IMG/VR virus record: IMGVR_UViG_3300021473_000005
Span: 1 to 51,805 of that record
Origin: a virus
Length of the DNA: 51,805 nucleotides
Direction: 5' to 3' (one strand)
Shown here in pieces: positions 32,905 to 40,894 of the stretch. The position numbers were made by a program, and so were the translations under genes. The notes below the pieces were generated by a model. That model did not search any database and was not told where the DNA came from. It worked only from the letters and a program-made list of their open reading frames with translations. Position 1 is the first letter of the stretch, and each line of letters starts with the position of its first letter.

Positions 32905-33116
32905 TCCCCCAGGAAGAGTTTGATGCGCTCAATAAGAAAGCGGCCAGGACCGCCGGCAAGGTGGCTGAGTTGATGATCCGAGTGGCGGAGCTGGAAAAAA
33001 AAACCGGACTCGCTGACGCGAATGACACTGACCCCCCTGTTCCGGAGACCCCCCATGTTGGCCTGGCCCCAGGAACATTGGCCCATACATTCACTCAAGC
33101 TGGAAACACCAAATGA
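32901..33116 (+). CDS. 71-aa hypothetical protein with N-terminal coiled coil
   Basis: The first 40 residues form a coiled coil (EEFDALNKKAARTAGKVAEL); the rest is Pro/Thr-rich and disordered. It is coupled to both neighbours by ATGA overlaps. Function is unknown. Confidence 0.5.
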   Translation: MIPQEEFDALNKKAARTAGKVAELMIRVAELEKKTGLADANDTDPPVPETPHVGLAPGTLAHTFTQAGNTK

Positions 33117-33307
33117 AGACCGGTGGCCCCAAGAAAGAAAAGAACCAGCGTGTGCCGGCGGTGAAGCGGTGCGACCACGTTGAGAAGCAGGGTAAGGCGA
33201 AGTATCTCCGGTGCGATACGCTCACGGCGACCAAAGGCAAGACCGCGGACGGGCGCCTAGTGTACTGCTGCCCATCGCACGCTTACCTGTATAGGCCGCC
33301 TGTATAG
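33113..33307 (+). CDS. 64-aa zinc-finger-like basic protein
   Basis: A spaced set of CDH, C, CC and H residues (KRCDHVEKQG, LRCDTL, YCCPSHAYL) suggests a small zinc-binding fold. It is Lys-rich at the N-terminus and is the last gene before the tRNA region. No family is recognised. Confidence 0.5.
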   Translation: MKTGGPKKEKNQRVPAVKRCDHVEKQGKAKYLRCDTLTATKGKTADGRLVYCCPSHAYLYRPPV

Positions 33308-33468
33308 GTCAGAGGTGCCCCCTTTGCGGTTAGCCAGACGCGGGGGCGGGCGTCCAATCATAGGGCAGTCTCACAACCCTTGGCAGACACTCGCAACTTA
33401 TCCTGGGTCTCTTCCCAGCGTCACGCCTGTTAACTCTTGGTGGCGTTCCCGATTCGGCGTCCCGAAAT

Positions 33469-33543
33469 TGGAGCCGCAAGTCAGGATTGAACTGACGACC
33501 TGAGCTTTACAAAAGCCCTGCTCTACCACTGAGCTATCACGGC
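33469..33543 (-). tRNA. tRNA-Thr (anticodon UGU)
   Basis: On the minus strand, GCCGUGA pairs with UUGCGGC (with two wobble pairs) as acceptor stem. The D-arm AGCUCAGUGGUAGAGC is standard, the anticodon stem GGGCU/AGCUC closes the loop UUUGUAA (anticodon UGU), and the T-arm is GUCAG-UUCAAUC-CUGAC. The CCA end is encoded. It lies 5 bp from the next tRNA, also on the minus strand, opposite to all protein genes. Confidence 0.9.
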
Positions 33544-33548
33544 AAAAT

Positions 33549-33623
33549 TGGTGGCGGGGGGTGGGATTGAACCACCGACCTTCTGGTTATGAGCCAGACG
33601 AGCTACCACTGCTCCACCCCGCT
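33549..33623 (-). tRNA. Initiator-like tRNA-Met (anticodon CAU)
   Basis: Read on the minus strand this is a full cloverleaf: GCGGGG/CCCCGC acceptor (positions 2-7 and 66-71), D-arm GAGC-AGUGGUA-GCUC, anticodon arm UCUGG-CUCAUAA-CCAGA, T-arm GGUGG-UUCAAUC-CCACC, and an encoded CCA end. Position 1 is A and position 72 is C, so the first pair is mismatched, as in bacterial initiator tRNA. The A11:U24 pair is also an initiator mark. Only two of the three usual G:C pairs at the anticodon stem are present, since pair 29:41 is U:A. Confidence 0.88.
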
Positions 33624-33633
33624 AAAAAAAGAT

Positions 33634-33731
33634 GCTCGTTCTCTCCGAGCCGTCGCACCACTGATTCGACCGGCACTTGTGCCAGCCCGCAGGTGTCGCG
33701 CTGGGGAGCCGGCGACCACAACGACGCCGGC
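33634..33731. other. Cluster of three hairpins beside the tRNA genes
   Basis: Inverted repeats lie at 33634-33650 (GCTCG and CGAGC), 33672-33683 (GGCAC-TT-GTGCC) and 33708-33731 (GCCGGCG and CGCCGGC). On the minus strand the first is followed by ATCTTTTTTT, right before the initiator-like tRNA, and could act as a terminator or processing signal. The GC-rich region does not code for a recognisable protein. Confidence 0.5.
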
Positions 33732-33739
33732 CCCCCCCT

Positions 33740-33767
33740 GTTATACCCTTGCCTGCCTTTGTTTCAT
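33740..33767 (-). promoter_or_regulatory. Possible minus-strand promoter for the tRNAs
   Basis: Read on the minus strand, ATGAAA (33767-33762), a 16-bp spacer and TATAAC (33745-33740) resemble a sigma70 promoter pointing at the two tRNAs about 115 bp away. The -35 match is only fair. Confidence 0.3.
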
Positions 33768-33951
33768 GGACCAAACATCAAGGCCATTGCAGGGTCTCCC
33801 TGCAAATCATCTGGCGACAAGGGAAGCTGAGGCCGCCTCTTTCGGGACGGCCTCGTTACTCCTTCAACACATGGTTGATGAGCTTGTGCGCCCAGGCCGC
33901 CACCTCGTGAAGATCACAGCCCAGACACGGGGGGGATTATTGTCGCAATAA
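33766..33951 (+). CDS. 61-aa hypothetical protein, tentative
   Basis: The frame from ATG 33766 ends two bases before the next gene. Its second half is a plausible helix (SFGTASLLLQHMVDELVRPG). The upstream part of the same frame runs through the tRNA region and is not believable as protein, so this start is chosen. There is no family match and no Shine-Dalgarno sequence. Confidence 0.4.
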   Translation: MDQTSRPLQGLPANHLATREAEAASFGTASLLLQHMVDELVRPGRHLVKITAQTRGGLLSQ

Positions 33952-33953
33952 AA

Positions 33954-34505
33954 ATGGCGGTCAATAATATTTCAGAAAATATGTCTGAAAATACAAACAA
34001 TTCCCCAGGCCGACTTCAGGTTGAGATGATAAACATTTCAGAGTTAACGCCTTACGCCAGAAACTCACGCACTCATACAGACGAACAAATTGACGCGATT
34101 GCTGAAAGCATTAAGACCTTTGGATTCACAAACCCAATTTTAATCCATTCCGGTGGAAAAATAATTGCGGGCCACGGCAGGGTATTAGCGGCGTCCAGGG
34201 TGGGTCAATTAATGGTGCCGGTAATTAAGCTCGATCACCTTAATAACGCTCAGGTTCAAGCATTAGTGATTGCAGACAACCAGCTCGCAAATATGGCCGG
34301 CTGGGACTTTGATGTACTGGCTTCAGAAATTGATTCCTTGAACGACCAGGGGTTTGATTTGGAATTATTGGGATTTACCAAAGAAGAATTAGATGAATTA
34401 ATTGGATCGCCGGAACTACCTCCGGAAGTGGCAGATGAAGAAGAGAAGAAGGCGGACGGAGATACAACTATTTGTCCGAAATGCCATCACGAATTTGTTT
34501 TGTGA
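33954..34505 (+). CDS. ParB/Srx-fold protein with C-terminal zinc knuckle
   Basis: Residues 22-130 form a ParB-N domain: ISELTPYARNSRTH, DAIAESIKTFGF and the signature AGHGR (72-76), then ADNQLA. This fold is often joined to phage DNA methyltransferases; here no methylase follows. Instead the protein ends with an acidic stretch and CPKCHHEF, a half zinc ribbon. It sits between terminase and portal. A nuclease or packaging role is possible. Confidence 0.75.
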   Translation: MAVNNISENMSENTNNSPGRLQVEMINISELTPYARNSRTHTDEQIDAIAESIKTFGFTNPILIHSGGKIIAGHGRVLAASRVGQLMVPVIKLDHLNNAQVQALVIADNQLANMAGWDFDVLASEIDSLNDQGFDLELLGFTKEELDELIGSPELPPEVADEEEKKADGDTTICPKCHHEFVL

Positions 34506-34539
34506 TTGCGTTGCTGGAATTAATGGTAATATCCAATAA

Positions 34540-35124
34540 ATGGCGACTCCAATTCAAGGAATGGTCCCCCCTGGGGGCTGGCATTTCAAACAGGGCGACG
34601 TAACATTAGAAGGTGACTGTTATGCCAACCTTATTGAAGTCGTCTCTAATTTTAGAGCTGAAAACAATCTACCTCAAAACGATGTCACTGGAGACGTTAA
34701 TTCATATATTTGCGGGAATTGGCCTCACTTTTGTCACGGCGTTGACGCGGTCAGTGTAATCAGCTACCTGACGCCGACGACGGGGACGCAGTTGATGAAT
34801 GATGTTCAGGCGTGGGCCAAGCTGGTCCTGAACTCCAGCAAGCCTCACCCGCTGGTCTTGGATGAGCTGGCCGAGGCTCGGGCGCAAGTGTGCGAGAAAT
34901 GCCCCAAGAACCTCAATTGGAGGTCATCCTGCTCCTCCTGCGTGTCTGCCGTTGATCGCCTGAGCGCCGGCGTGCGCCAGGGCCGCGACGTAAAGTCGTC
35001 TGTCAACTTGGGCGGCTGTTTTGTAATGCGCCACGACAATCGCAGCGCGGTGTTCCTGGATCGGGACGCCCTGAACAAAGCCGCAAACTTGCCGGCTGAC
35101 TGCTGGGTAAACGTTCTCACTTAA
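34540..35124 (+). CDS. Cys-rich 194-aa phage protein before the portal
   Basis: The protein starts PIQGMVPPGGWHFKQGDVTL and has CEKCPKN, CSSC and further cysteines in its second half (about 110-190), a likely zinc-binding domain. The first half (LIEVVSNFRAENNLPQND) is a pattern recalled from head genes of related phages. It could be a head-completion or portal-associated factor. The function is not known. Confidence 0.6.
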   Translation: MATPIQGMVPPGGWHFKQGDVTLEGDCYANLIEVVSNFRAENNLPQNDVTGDVNSYICGNWPHFCHGVDAVSVISYLTPTTGTQLMNDVQAWAKLVLNSSKPHPLVLDELAEARAQVCEKCPKNLNWRSSCSSCVSAVDRLSAGVRQGRDVKSSVNLGGCFVMRHDNRSAVFLDRDALNKAANLPADCWVNVLT

Positions 35125-35125
35125 T

Positions 35126-37549
35126 ATGGCCACTTCCTCGACGATTAAACCACTGGACCCTCGCATTACCGATGCGTTTGCGGACAAGGCGCCCAGGGTA
35201 TCGGACACTCACGACAAGCCACGGGTTCTCGGGCTAGACGTCCGCGATCCAGACAACGGAAACATGGATACGGTCGATCCGGAGACGCTTACGGTTCGCC
35301 GGACGTTTAAGGACGCGCTTCAAGCCCATTCCGCGTATCGCCGTCTGAAACAGCAGAACGTTGAGCGGAACCGGAAGAATCAAATGATTCAGAAGAAGCT
35401 CAACAACGAGCCTCCGTATTCGCCAAAGAAGCTCGAGTCTATGGGCCAGAATTGGCGCTCGAATCGTCCTACTGGCTTCCTGAGCACAATGGTGAGCCGT
35501 ATTCAGCCGCCGTTTAAAGCGGTCATTGAGCAGACGCCGACGCTCACTTTTGCCAAGCATCCCCTGGACGAGATTGATTCTGATCACAAGACCAAGACCT
35601 TCCGAGAAGCGATCACCAAATGCATCCGCGGCTGGTCCGGTTTTGACGACCTCGTTGCCCAGACCGTCCATGAAAATACAACTTTCGGGTTCTGTGCCTG
35701 GTGCTGGGACGACCTTCGCGACTGGAAGGCCGAGTTTCTCCGACAGGATTACACGTTCTTCTCTATCGAAACGCCTCAGGTGACTGACGCAACGCCGATC
35801 TGGGCGCGTAAACGCCGGTATCAGATTGCAGAGCTTCTGCCTATCCTGGAACGCCCAAATTACTCCGCGGCGGCAGGTTGGCACATCAACAACCTGGTGA
35901 GGAGCATCAACAACGCCATCCCCGCGGGCCGGACACTGGACGCTGACGACGATGCGCGCCGGTACGAAGACTGGATTCGGGAGGGCAGCTACGGCGCCTC
36001 CTACGAAAACGACGCAAAATACGTTGAGCTCGGGGAAATCCTGGTCAAAGAACCGCACGGGAAGATCAGCCGGTTCCTCTTTGACGACAAGTCCGGCGAC
36101 GAGATTTGCACGCAGTTGGACCGGTACAACAAAATGTCAGAGACCCTGGCGCTGTTTGCTGTCGAGATCGGCAGCGGCGGTCTGATGTCCTCCAGGGGCG
36201 CTGGTCGCGACCTGTACAATACTCACATCTCTGTGGACAAGGCTCGTAACTTGGTTGTGGACAATGCCTACCTAAAGGGGCTCCTCCTGCTCAAAAAGCT
36301 ACCGACAGCGAAGCCAAACGCGGCGCCGCTAACGGTTCATCATCCCATTGCGTACATCTCGGAAGGGTATGAGGTCGTCCCTGGCAACCTGCCGGCGGAC
36401 ATTGATGACTTCTTGAAGCTGGATCAGTTTGTTTCTCAGCTTGCAGAAATTCAGGTCGGAACGTTCCTTCCTGGATCTCCGGTTGAAACTCAGCAGCGCA
36501 AGACGGCGTCCGAGGTGAATCGTGTTGCGGCTATTGAAAATCAGCTCCGGCAGGGAATTCTCATGCGGTTCAGCCGGCAATTCAGCCACGGGATTGAACG
36601 GATGCAGCGCGGGATCTGTCACCCAGAGCACCTCAAGGCGGCGGCGGATCTCAAAGGCAAGCTGGACCTAGCTAGGCAGCACCAAGAAGGCGCAATTTGG
36701 GCGCGTCGCGAAGTGGTGGACTCGTTTGACCGCTCTCACATGGAACTTCCTCCGTTCCTGGTTCCGTTTGAAGTTCCAGAGCACCTGGACGAGGACGCAA
36801 TTAATTGTTGCCTCGAGATGCTAGAGCACAATGTGCCGCCGGCAGATATTCTGCTGATGGCATTCTCGCCGGCGATGGAATTGCTCCAGGACACGACGGC
36901 CCAGGACAATCAAATCCTGGACATGATGATCCAGCGCTACACCGGAAATCCCGGCATCAACCAAGACGAGTTGATGAAGCTCGACTGGATCCGAAAAATG
37001 GGAGAGACGGTTGCCAACCAGGTCATCCTCCCGAAAGACAGCATCGAAGCCATCGCAATTGAGGCGACGCGGCAGCAGATTATCGAGCTTCAATCGATTA
37101 TTGCCGGCCAGGAGATTCCGGTATCTCCTCGAGACAACGACGGGGTTCACTTGGACACGCTTATGCTCAAGCTCATGCCGGTCGTCCAGGCAATCCCCCC
37201 TGGGGGACTGCCTCCGGAAGGCGTTCCTCCGTTCGTTCAAGCGCTCAAGCATTTCAACGAACACATCGCCGCGGCGGAGGTCAAAGGAGCCGACAAGAAG
37301 GCGCTTCAGAAGTACAAAGAGGCGTATTACCAAGCGGCTGCGCACTTAACCAAAGGCCACAATGGGCCTCCGGTGCCGGACATTGCTCCAGCAGCGGCGC
37401 ATGGCGGCGGAGGGCATCACCCAGCAGCGCCACGGCCAAGCGCGGCCAGGCAAAAGATAGCTGGGGAGATCTACGGCCAGAATTCGCAAAGCCAGGCTGG
37501 GTTGGTCAACAATATCGCCAACCCTCCAAAACCTCCGACTGCCGGATAA
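35126..37549 (+). CDS. Portal protein, 807 aa
   Basis: The length, the order after terminase and before scaffold and capsid, and the segment KTASEVNRVAAIENQLRQG (about residues 460-480) identify the portal, a twelve-subunit ring through which DNA passes. The middle has stem-like helices. The C-terminal 60 residues are Ala/Pro/Gly/His-rich and disordered. The size is at the large end, closer to podovirus portals than to siphovirus ones. Confidence 0.8.
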   Translation: MATSSTIKPLDPRITDAFADKAPRVSDTHDKPRVLGLDVRDPDNGNMDTVDPETLTVRRTFKDALQAHSAYRRLKQQNVERNRKNQMIQKKLNNEPPYSPKKLESMGQNWRSNRPTGFLSTMVSRIQPPFKAVIEQTPTLTFAKHPLDEIDSDHKTKTFREAITKCIRGWSGFDDLVAQTVHENTTFGFCAWCWDDLRDWKAEFLRQDYTFFSIETPQVTDATPIWARKRRYQIAELLPILERPNYSAAAGWHINNLVRSINNAIPAGRTLDADDDARRYEDWIREGSYGASYENDAKYVELGEILVKEPHGKISRFLFDDKSGDEICTQLDRYNKMSETLALFAVEIGSGGLMSSRGAGRDLYNTHISVDKARNLVVDNAYLKGLLLLKKLPTAKPNAAPLTVHHPIAYISEGYEVVPGNLPADIDDFLKLDQFVSQLAEIQVGTFLPGSPVETQQRKTASEVNRVAAIENQLRQGILMRFSRQFSHGIERMQRGICHPEHLKAAADLKGKLDLARQHQEGAIWARREVVDSFDRSHMELPPFLVPFEVPEHLDEDAINCCLEMLEHNVPPADILLMAFSPAMELLQDTTAQDNQILDMMIQRYTGNPGINQDELMKLDWIRKMGETVANQVILPKDSIEAIAIEATRQQIIELQSIIAGQEIPVSPRDNDGVHLDTLMLKLMPVVQAIPPGGLPPEGVPPFVQALKHFNEHIAAAEVKGADKKALQKYKEAYYQAAAHLTKGHNGPPVPDIAPAAAHGGGGHHPAAPRPSAARQKIAGEIYGQNSQSQAGLVNNIANPPKPPTAG

Positions 37550-37552
37550 TTT

Positions 37553-37789
37553 ATGTGGGAACAATCAGATACATCGAGACTCAGAGACTACCATGCCCGC
37601 ACGGGCGGACTATTAAGAGCATACCTGGCTTCCAGGGTGCCAAGAATTTCGGGGACGACAATTGAGTCTGTCGCCCTAGAGGCAAAATTCAAAGAAGGCT
37701 GCGAGCATATGCTGCGCGAGTTTGACGCCCTCCTTGAACAAGTAAAACAACCAGACGATTCAGCAGCAGCATCATTCGCATCAATGTAA
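37553..37789 (+). CDS. 78-aa helical protein between portal and scaffold
   Basis: The protein is alpha-helical (TSRLRDYHARTGGLLRAYLA, KFKEGCEHMLREFDALLEQV) with no motif. It starts three bases after the portal stop codon and ends one base before the scaffold start. A head-assembly helper is likely from context only. Confidence 0.55.
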   Translation: MWEQSDTSRLRDYHARTGGLLRAYLASRVPRISGTTIESVALEAKFKEGCEHMLREFDALLEQVKQPDDSAAASFASM

Positions 37790-37790
37790 T

Positions 37791-39059
37791 ATGGACGAAG
37801 ATAACAATTCAGTGCCGGAATTTAACGTAGCAAACATGGACGGCGGGTCCGAAAAGCTAAACGCCGATCCGATCACGCAAAGCACTAGCGACCAGATTGA
37901 TTCCATGCTCGACATGGCGGAGGCGGAAACATCCGCGTCTGACACGTCTCGAGATATCGCGCCAGTAACGGCGGACAATTCCTCGGACAATTCTGGAGCC
38001 TATTCTAGGGATACCGCTCCTCAACAGCCTCAGCAGCAGCAGCCTGCGCAGCAAAATTACGGGACACAACATGCGCAAATTGACCCAGAAATACTGGCAA
38101 TTGAACAGCCCAGGAACCTCTCTGAGAAGAACCAGTCAAACTGGCGCAAGCTTCAGGAGACGGCGAGCACCTATAAGCGCCAGGCAGCGGAAGCTGAGAT
38201 CTTAAGGCAGCGCTTGGATCAGCAGCAAATCAATCAGCAGGTGCCTCAGGATTACGACGAACTGCGCAAATTCCGCCAGATCTTTGATATCAAAAACGAC
38301 CCTGAATTCCGGACAAAGTATGATGCGCCGATTTCTTCCGCAAAGGAGAACATCTACAGCATCATGCGCAAAAACGGCGCGCCAGACGATGTTATTGCCT
38401 CAATTGAGGCTGCCGGCGGCCCCGATAAGGTTGACCAGAACTGGTGGAAAAAGAACGCCATCGACAAGCTCCCAATGTTGGACGGGGAGATCTTGAAGAA
38501 AAACCTGGTTGATGTTGTTGGGCTGAAGCAGCAGCAGGACAAAGAGGTCGAGCACGCCGCCCAGAATGCGGAGCAATTTCTGCAAGAGCGCCAAGAGAAA
38601 AACAAAAATTGGTACGCGGAAGAAACGAATCACATCGAGAATCATATCTCGAAGATTGTAGAGAATGTGCCTTGGGCCAGGTTCCAGCAGATCCCTCAAG
38701 GGGCAAGCCAAGAACAGATTCAGCGCCTCCAAAGCCATAACAAAAATGTTTGGCAATTAAAGCAGAAGTTTGATTCTGCCTTGTGGCCGACAACGCCCCA
38801 GGACCGCGCCAATGTAGCCGCCGCTGCAACGTTCAGCCATGTGTTGACTCAGCAACTCCGAGTTGAACAGAAGCTTCGCGCCGACTTGGAATCGCAACTT
38901 AAACGAGCTGTCACTGAAAATAATTCCTATAAGGGGGCTGCAAAGGTTCCTCGCCCAGGCGTTGGGACGGGAAGCTCAAAAGCAAACAACACTACAGACC
39001 GACTGAAAATGTCGTCATCTGACGCAATTGATATGGGACTAGATGAAGCTGGCGAATAA
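37791..39059 (+). CDS. Scaffold-like protein, 422 aa
   Basis: The protein is acidic and hydrophilic, with a Gln/Pro-rich linker (about 75-95) and long helices and coiled coils (about 105-390), the usual composition of phage scaffolding proteins. It ends in a short acidic helix. It lies upstream of the capsid gene, separated from it by two glycosyltransferase-like genes. No protease motif is seen, so the scaffold may be released without cleavage. Confidence 0.65.
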   Translation: MDEDNNSVPEFNVANMDGGSEKLNADPITQSTSDQIDSMLDMAEAETSASDTSRDIAPVTADNSSDNSGAYSRDTAPQQPQQQQPAQQNYGTQHAQIDPEILAIEQPRNLSEKNQSNWRKLQETASTYKRQAAEAEILRQRLDQQQINQQVPQDYDELRKFRQIFDIKNDPEFRTKYDAPISSAKENIYSIMRKNGAPDDVIASIEAAGGPDKVDQNWWKKNAIDKLPMLDGEILKKNLVDVVGLKQQQDKEVEHAAQNAEQFLQERQEKNKNWYAEETNHIENHISKIVENVPWARFQQIPQGASQEQIQRLQSHNKNVWQLKQKFDSALWPTTPQDRANVAAAATFSHVLTQQLRVEQKLRADLESQLKRAVTENNSYKGAAKVPRPGVGTGSSKANNTTDRLKMSSSDAIDMGLDEAGE

Positions 39060-39064
39060 ATAAA

Positions 39065-40078
39065 ATGAGCACGACACGACTTGAAGACATTACCCTCAAC
39101 GCACTGGATTCGCCTAATCCATTCAACACGGCGCCAAAGCCAACGCTGAAGAATGGAAAGCCAATTCCGGCGCCGGTCCCAGAAACGCCAGCTCCGGCAC
39201 TATTGGACGAAGATGCAAAGCGCGGCCCTGGCCGGCCTCGGCAAACTCCAATCCCAGACTCGTCCATTCCCAAGCGTAAGCCAGGACGCCCGCCAAAGGC
39301 ATCCGCAGATGCAATTGAGATCAGCCTTGAGGACATTGAGGCGCCGGTGTTTGAGAACCCAATTGCTGAAACGAGAAGCCAGGCCGGCTCTCCGAATTAC
39401 CGCGTCGAGTGGCCAGGCCGTGACGTTTTTGTCGGGTTTCACTGCAACTTTGACACAAACGTCGCCACGGCTTTCGGGTTGCTGGCGCTTGCATTGGACT
39501 TTGGCAAAGACAAGATTCGATTCGACTACGCAACAGACCCTGATCCTAACGAGGCCAAGAACCAGCTTGTTGGGTTGTTCCTGCAAACCGACGCGCCTTG
39601 GTTGCTTATGGTCGGCAATGATATCGTTCCGGCAATTGGACGGGCGCCGTTTACCCGTCGCAAATTGGCCCTGCCTGCTTCTGTCCAGGACAATGTCATC
39701 AACCGCCACGTTCTTCACCGGCTCATGGGCGCTGGTCGAAAGCTGGTGGGCGCCTCTTATTTCGGCAAACAGGCTGGCGCCGCTGTCGCGTGCGGTCACC
39801 CTAACGCGGTGGCCCTGACGCGGCAGCACGCAGAGGCGGTGCATCCGGTAGACTGGATCGGTTCCGGAATGCTGCTCATTCACCGTCGCGTTTTTGAAGA
39901 CATTGAAGCAACCGACCCAAGCATCCGACCCAATCGCCCAAACGCGCCCCTGGAGTTTTTTAAAGGCGACGCCGCATTCTGTGCTTTGGCTCGGAAGGCT
40001 GGCCATCAGTCCTACTGCGATTTCGGGATTCCGGTTTACAACGTTGGGCGGCACGCGTTTGGGGGCGGGAATGTATGA
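39065..40078 (+). CDS. GT-A-like glycosyltransferase with two AT-hook motifs
   Basis: Residues 110-337 resemble phage GT-A family proteins: FVGFHCNFDTNVATAFGLL, a substrate segment near WLLMVGNDIVP (about 179-189), VDWIGSGMLLIHRRV and a late GDAAFCALARKAGH. The usual D-x-D is replaced by G-N-D. The N-terminal 100 residues are Pro-rich and hold two AT-hook-like motifs, RGPGRPRQ (53-60) and KPGRPPK (about 73-79), which bind the minor groove of AT-rich DNA in other proteins. Lying between scaffold and capsid, it may glycosylate a virion protein or DNA base; the target is unknown. Confidence 0.7.
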   Translation: MSTTRLEDITLNALDSPNPFNTAPKPTLKNGKPIPAPVPETPAPALLDEDAKRGPGRPRQTPIPDSSIPKRKPGRPPKASADAIEISLEDIEAPVFENPIAETRSQAGSPNYRVEWPGRDVFVGFHCNFDTNVATAFGLLALALDFGKDKIRFDYATDPDPNEAKNQLVGLFLQTDAPWLLMVGNDIVPAIGRAPFTRRKLALPASVQDNVINRHVLHRLMGAGRKLVGASYFGKQAGAAVACGHPNAVALTRQHAEAVHPVDWIGSGMLLIHRRVFEDIEATDPSIRPNRPNAPLEFFKGDAAFCALARKAGHQSYCDFGIPVYNVGRHAFGGGNV

Positions 40079-40662
40079 AGCCGATCTACGCATTTTATTC
40101 TGCCGTCCTGAATTCAAACCAGGACGAGCAGTTTGCTCGAGCTAATTACTGGAAACACTCTTGGCAAAAAGCTGGGTGGGCGCCGGCGATGCTGAATAAA
40201 TCGCACGCCGCTGCTTCTCAATATTCCACAAAGCTAGCCAGGAGAATCCATGAATTTGCCACCCAAGAGAATATGCATCCTGGGCCGGTCAGAGATCAGT
40301 TCTCGGCAACCTTGCTAAGGTGGTGCGCCCTTCACGCCTCGAAGGGGGGCTGGATGAGCCATTACGACGTTATAAACGCTGGATTTACTCCAGAACAGGC
40401 TGGAAAGCTTGAGCTAGAATCCCAGCTACATATCACCCAGGACAAGGCTTATTTGTTTTACGTTTCACAGAAATGCATCACTCAAGCCCTGGATAAGTTC
40501 TTGTCTGAACCTTGGCTAGATGGGTCTAGGATGAAGAGCGAAGCTGAAATCCTTGGACTGGGCTCAACGCTTGAAGAATTAAATCTTCCGATAATTCACG
40601 TCCAAGCTAACGGAGAAAAGAAATCCGAAAAAATGAAGTCTATTTGTCAGGAATTGGAATAA
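40075..40662 (+). CDS. Small glycosyltransferase-like protein, 195 aa
   Basis: The segment LLRWCALHASKGGWMSHYDV followed by INAGFTP resembles the R..L...GG.W.[SD].[YD]D core of small glycosyltransferases (GT32-like), where an Asp pair binds the sugar nucleotide. One of the acidic positions is His here, so activity is uncertain. It overlaps the previous glycosyltransferase gene by ATGA, so the two probably work together. Confidence 0.55.
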   Translation: MKPIYAFYSAVLNSNQDEQFARANYWKHSWQKAGWAPAMLNKSHAAASQYSTKLARRIHEFATQENMHPGPVRDQFSATLLRWCALHASKGGWMSHYDVINAGFTPEQAGKLELESQLHITQDKAYLFYVSQKCITQALDKFLSEPWLDGSRMKSEAEILGLGSTLEELNLPIIHVQANGEKKSEKMKSICQELE

Positions 40663-40738
40663 TTGTTGCAAATATCATTTAATTAAGTAGAAATACATCA
40701 ATTCGGTATGCCCCTCCGCATGGGGTGACCCTGCTAAC

Positions 40739-40889
40739 GGTCTAATGTTGGCGCCTGACACGCATAAAAGCTGTATCGTGTCGCAGCGAACATCAGAAAA
40801 CCTTGAACCTGTAAGGAATCCTTACACGTTCCGACGTTATGATTTCGCGCCTGTGTGGGATGCGAACACATAGCGCCAACACTTAGACT
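40739..40889 (+). ncRNA. Structured RNA-like leader upstream of the capsid gene
   Basis: A long closing stem pairs GGTCTAATGTTGGCGC (40739-40754) with GCGCCAACA (40873-40881), a bulged C, then TTAGACT (40883-40889): 16 pairs. Inside are hairpin 40757-40782 (GACACG/CGTGTC, extended by ATA/TAT), hairpin 40805-40831 (GAAC-c-TGTAAGG with CCTTACA-c-GTTC) and hairpin 40852-40870 (TGTGT/ACACA). The last can extend with GCGC 40847-40850 pairing GCGC 40873-40876, which would break the closing stem. The stem ends five bases before the capsid ATG. Confidence 0.7.
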
Positions 40890-40894
40890 TAGCT

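Noticed and set aside
33437-33468. Possible third tRNA 3' end (TGGTGGCGTTCCCGATTCG on the plus strand).
   Set aside because: The T-stem cannot pair, and no anticodon arm or acceptor partner is found further along.
33469-33623. Integration site (attP) at the tRNA genes.
   Set aside because: No integrase or excisionase gene is visible in the window, and whole working tRNAs are present rather than a tRNA 3' fragment.
33589-33765. N-terminal extension of the small protein at 33766 into the tRNA region.
   Set aside because: The frame would translate the initiator-like tRNA and the hairpin cluster, and composition there is not protein-like.
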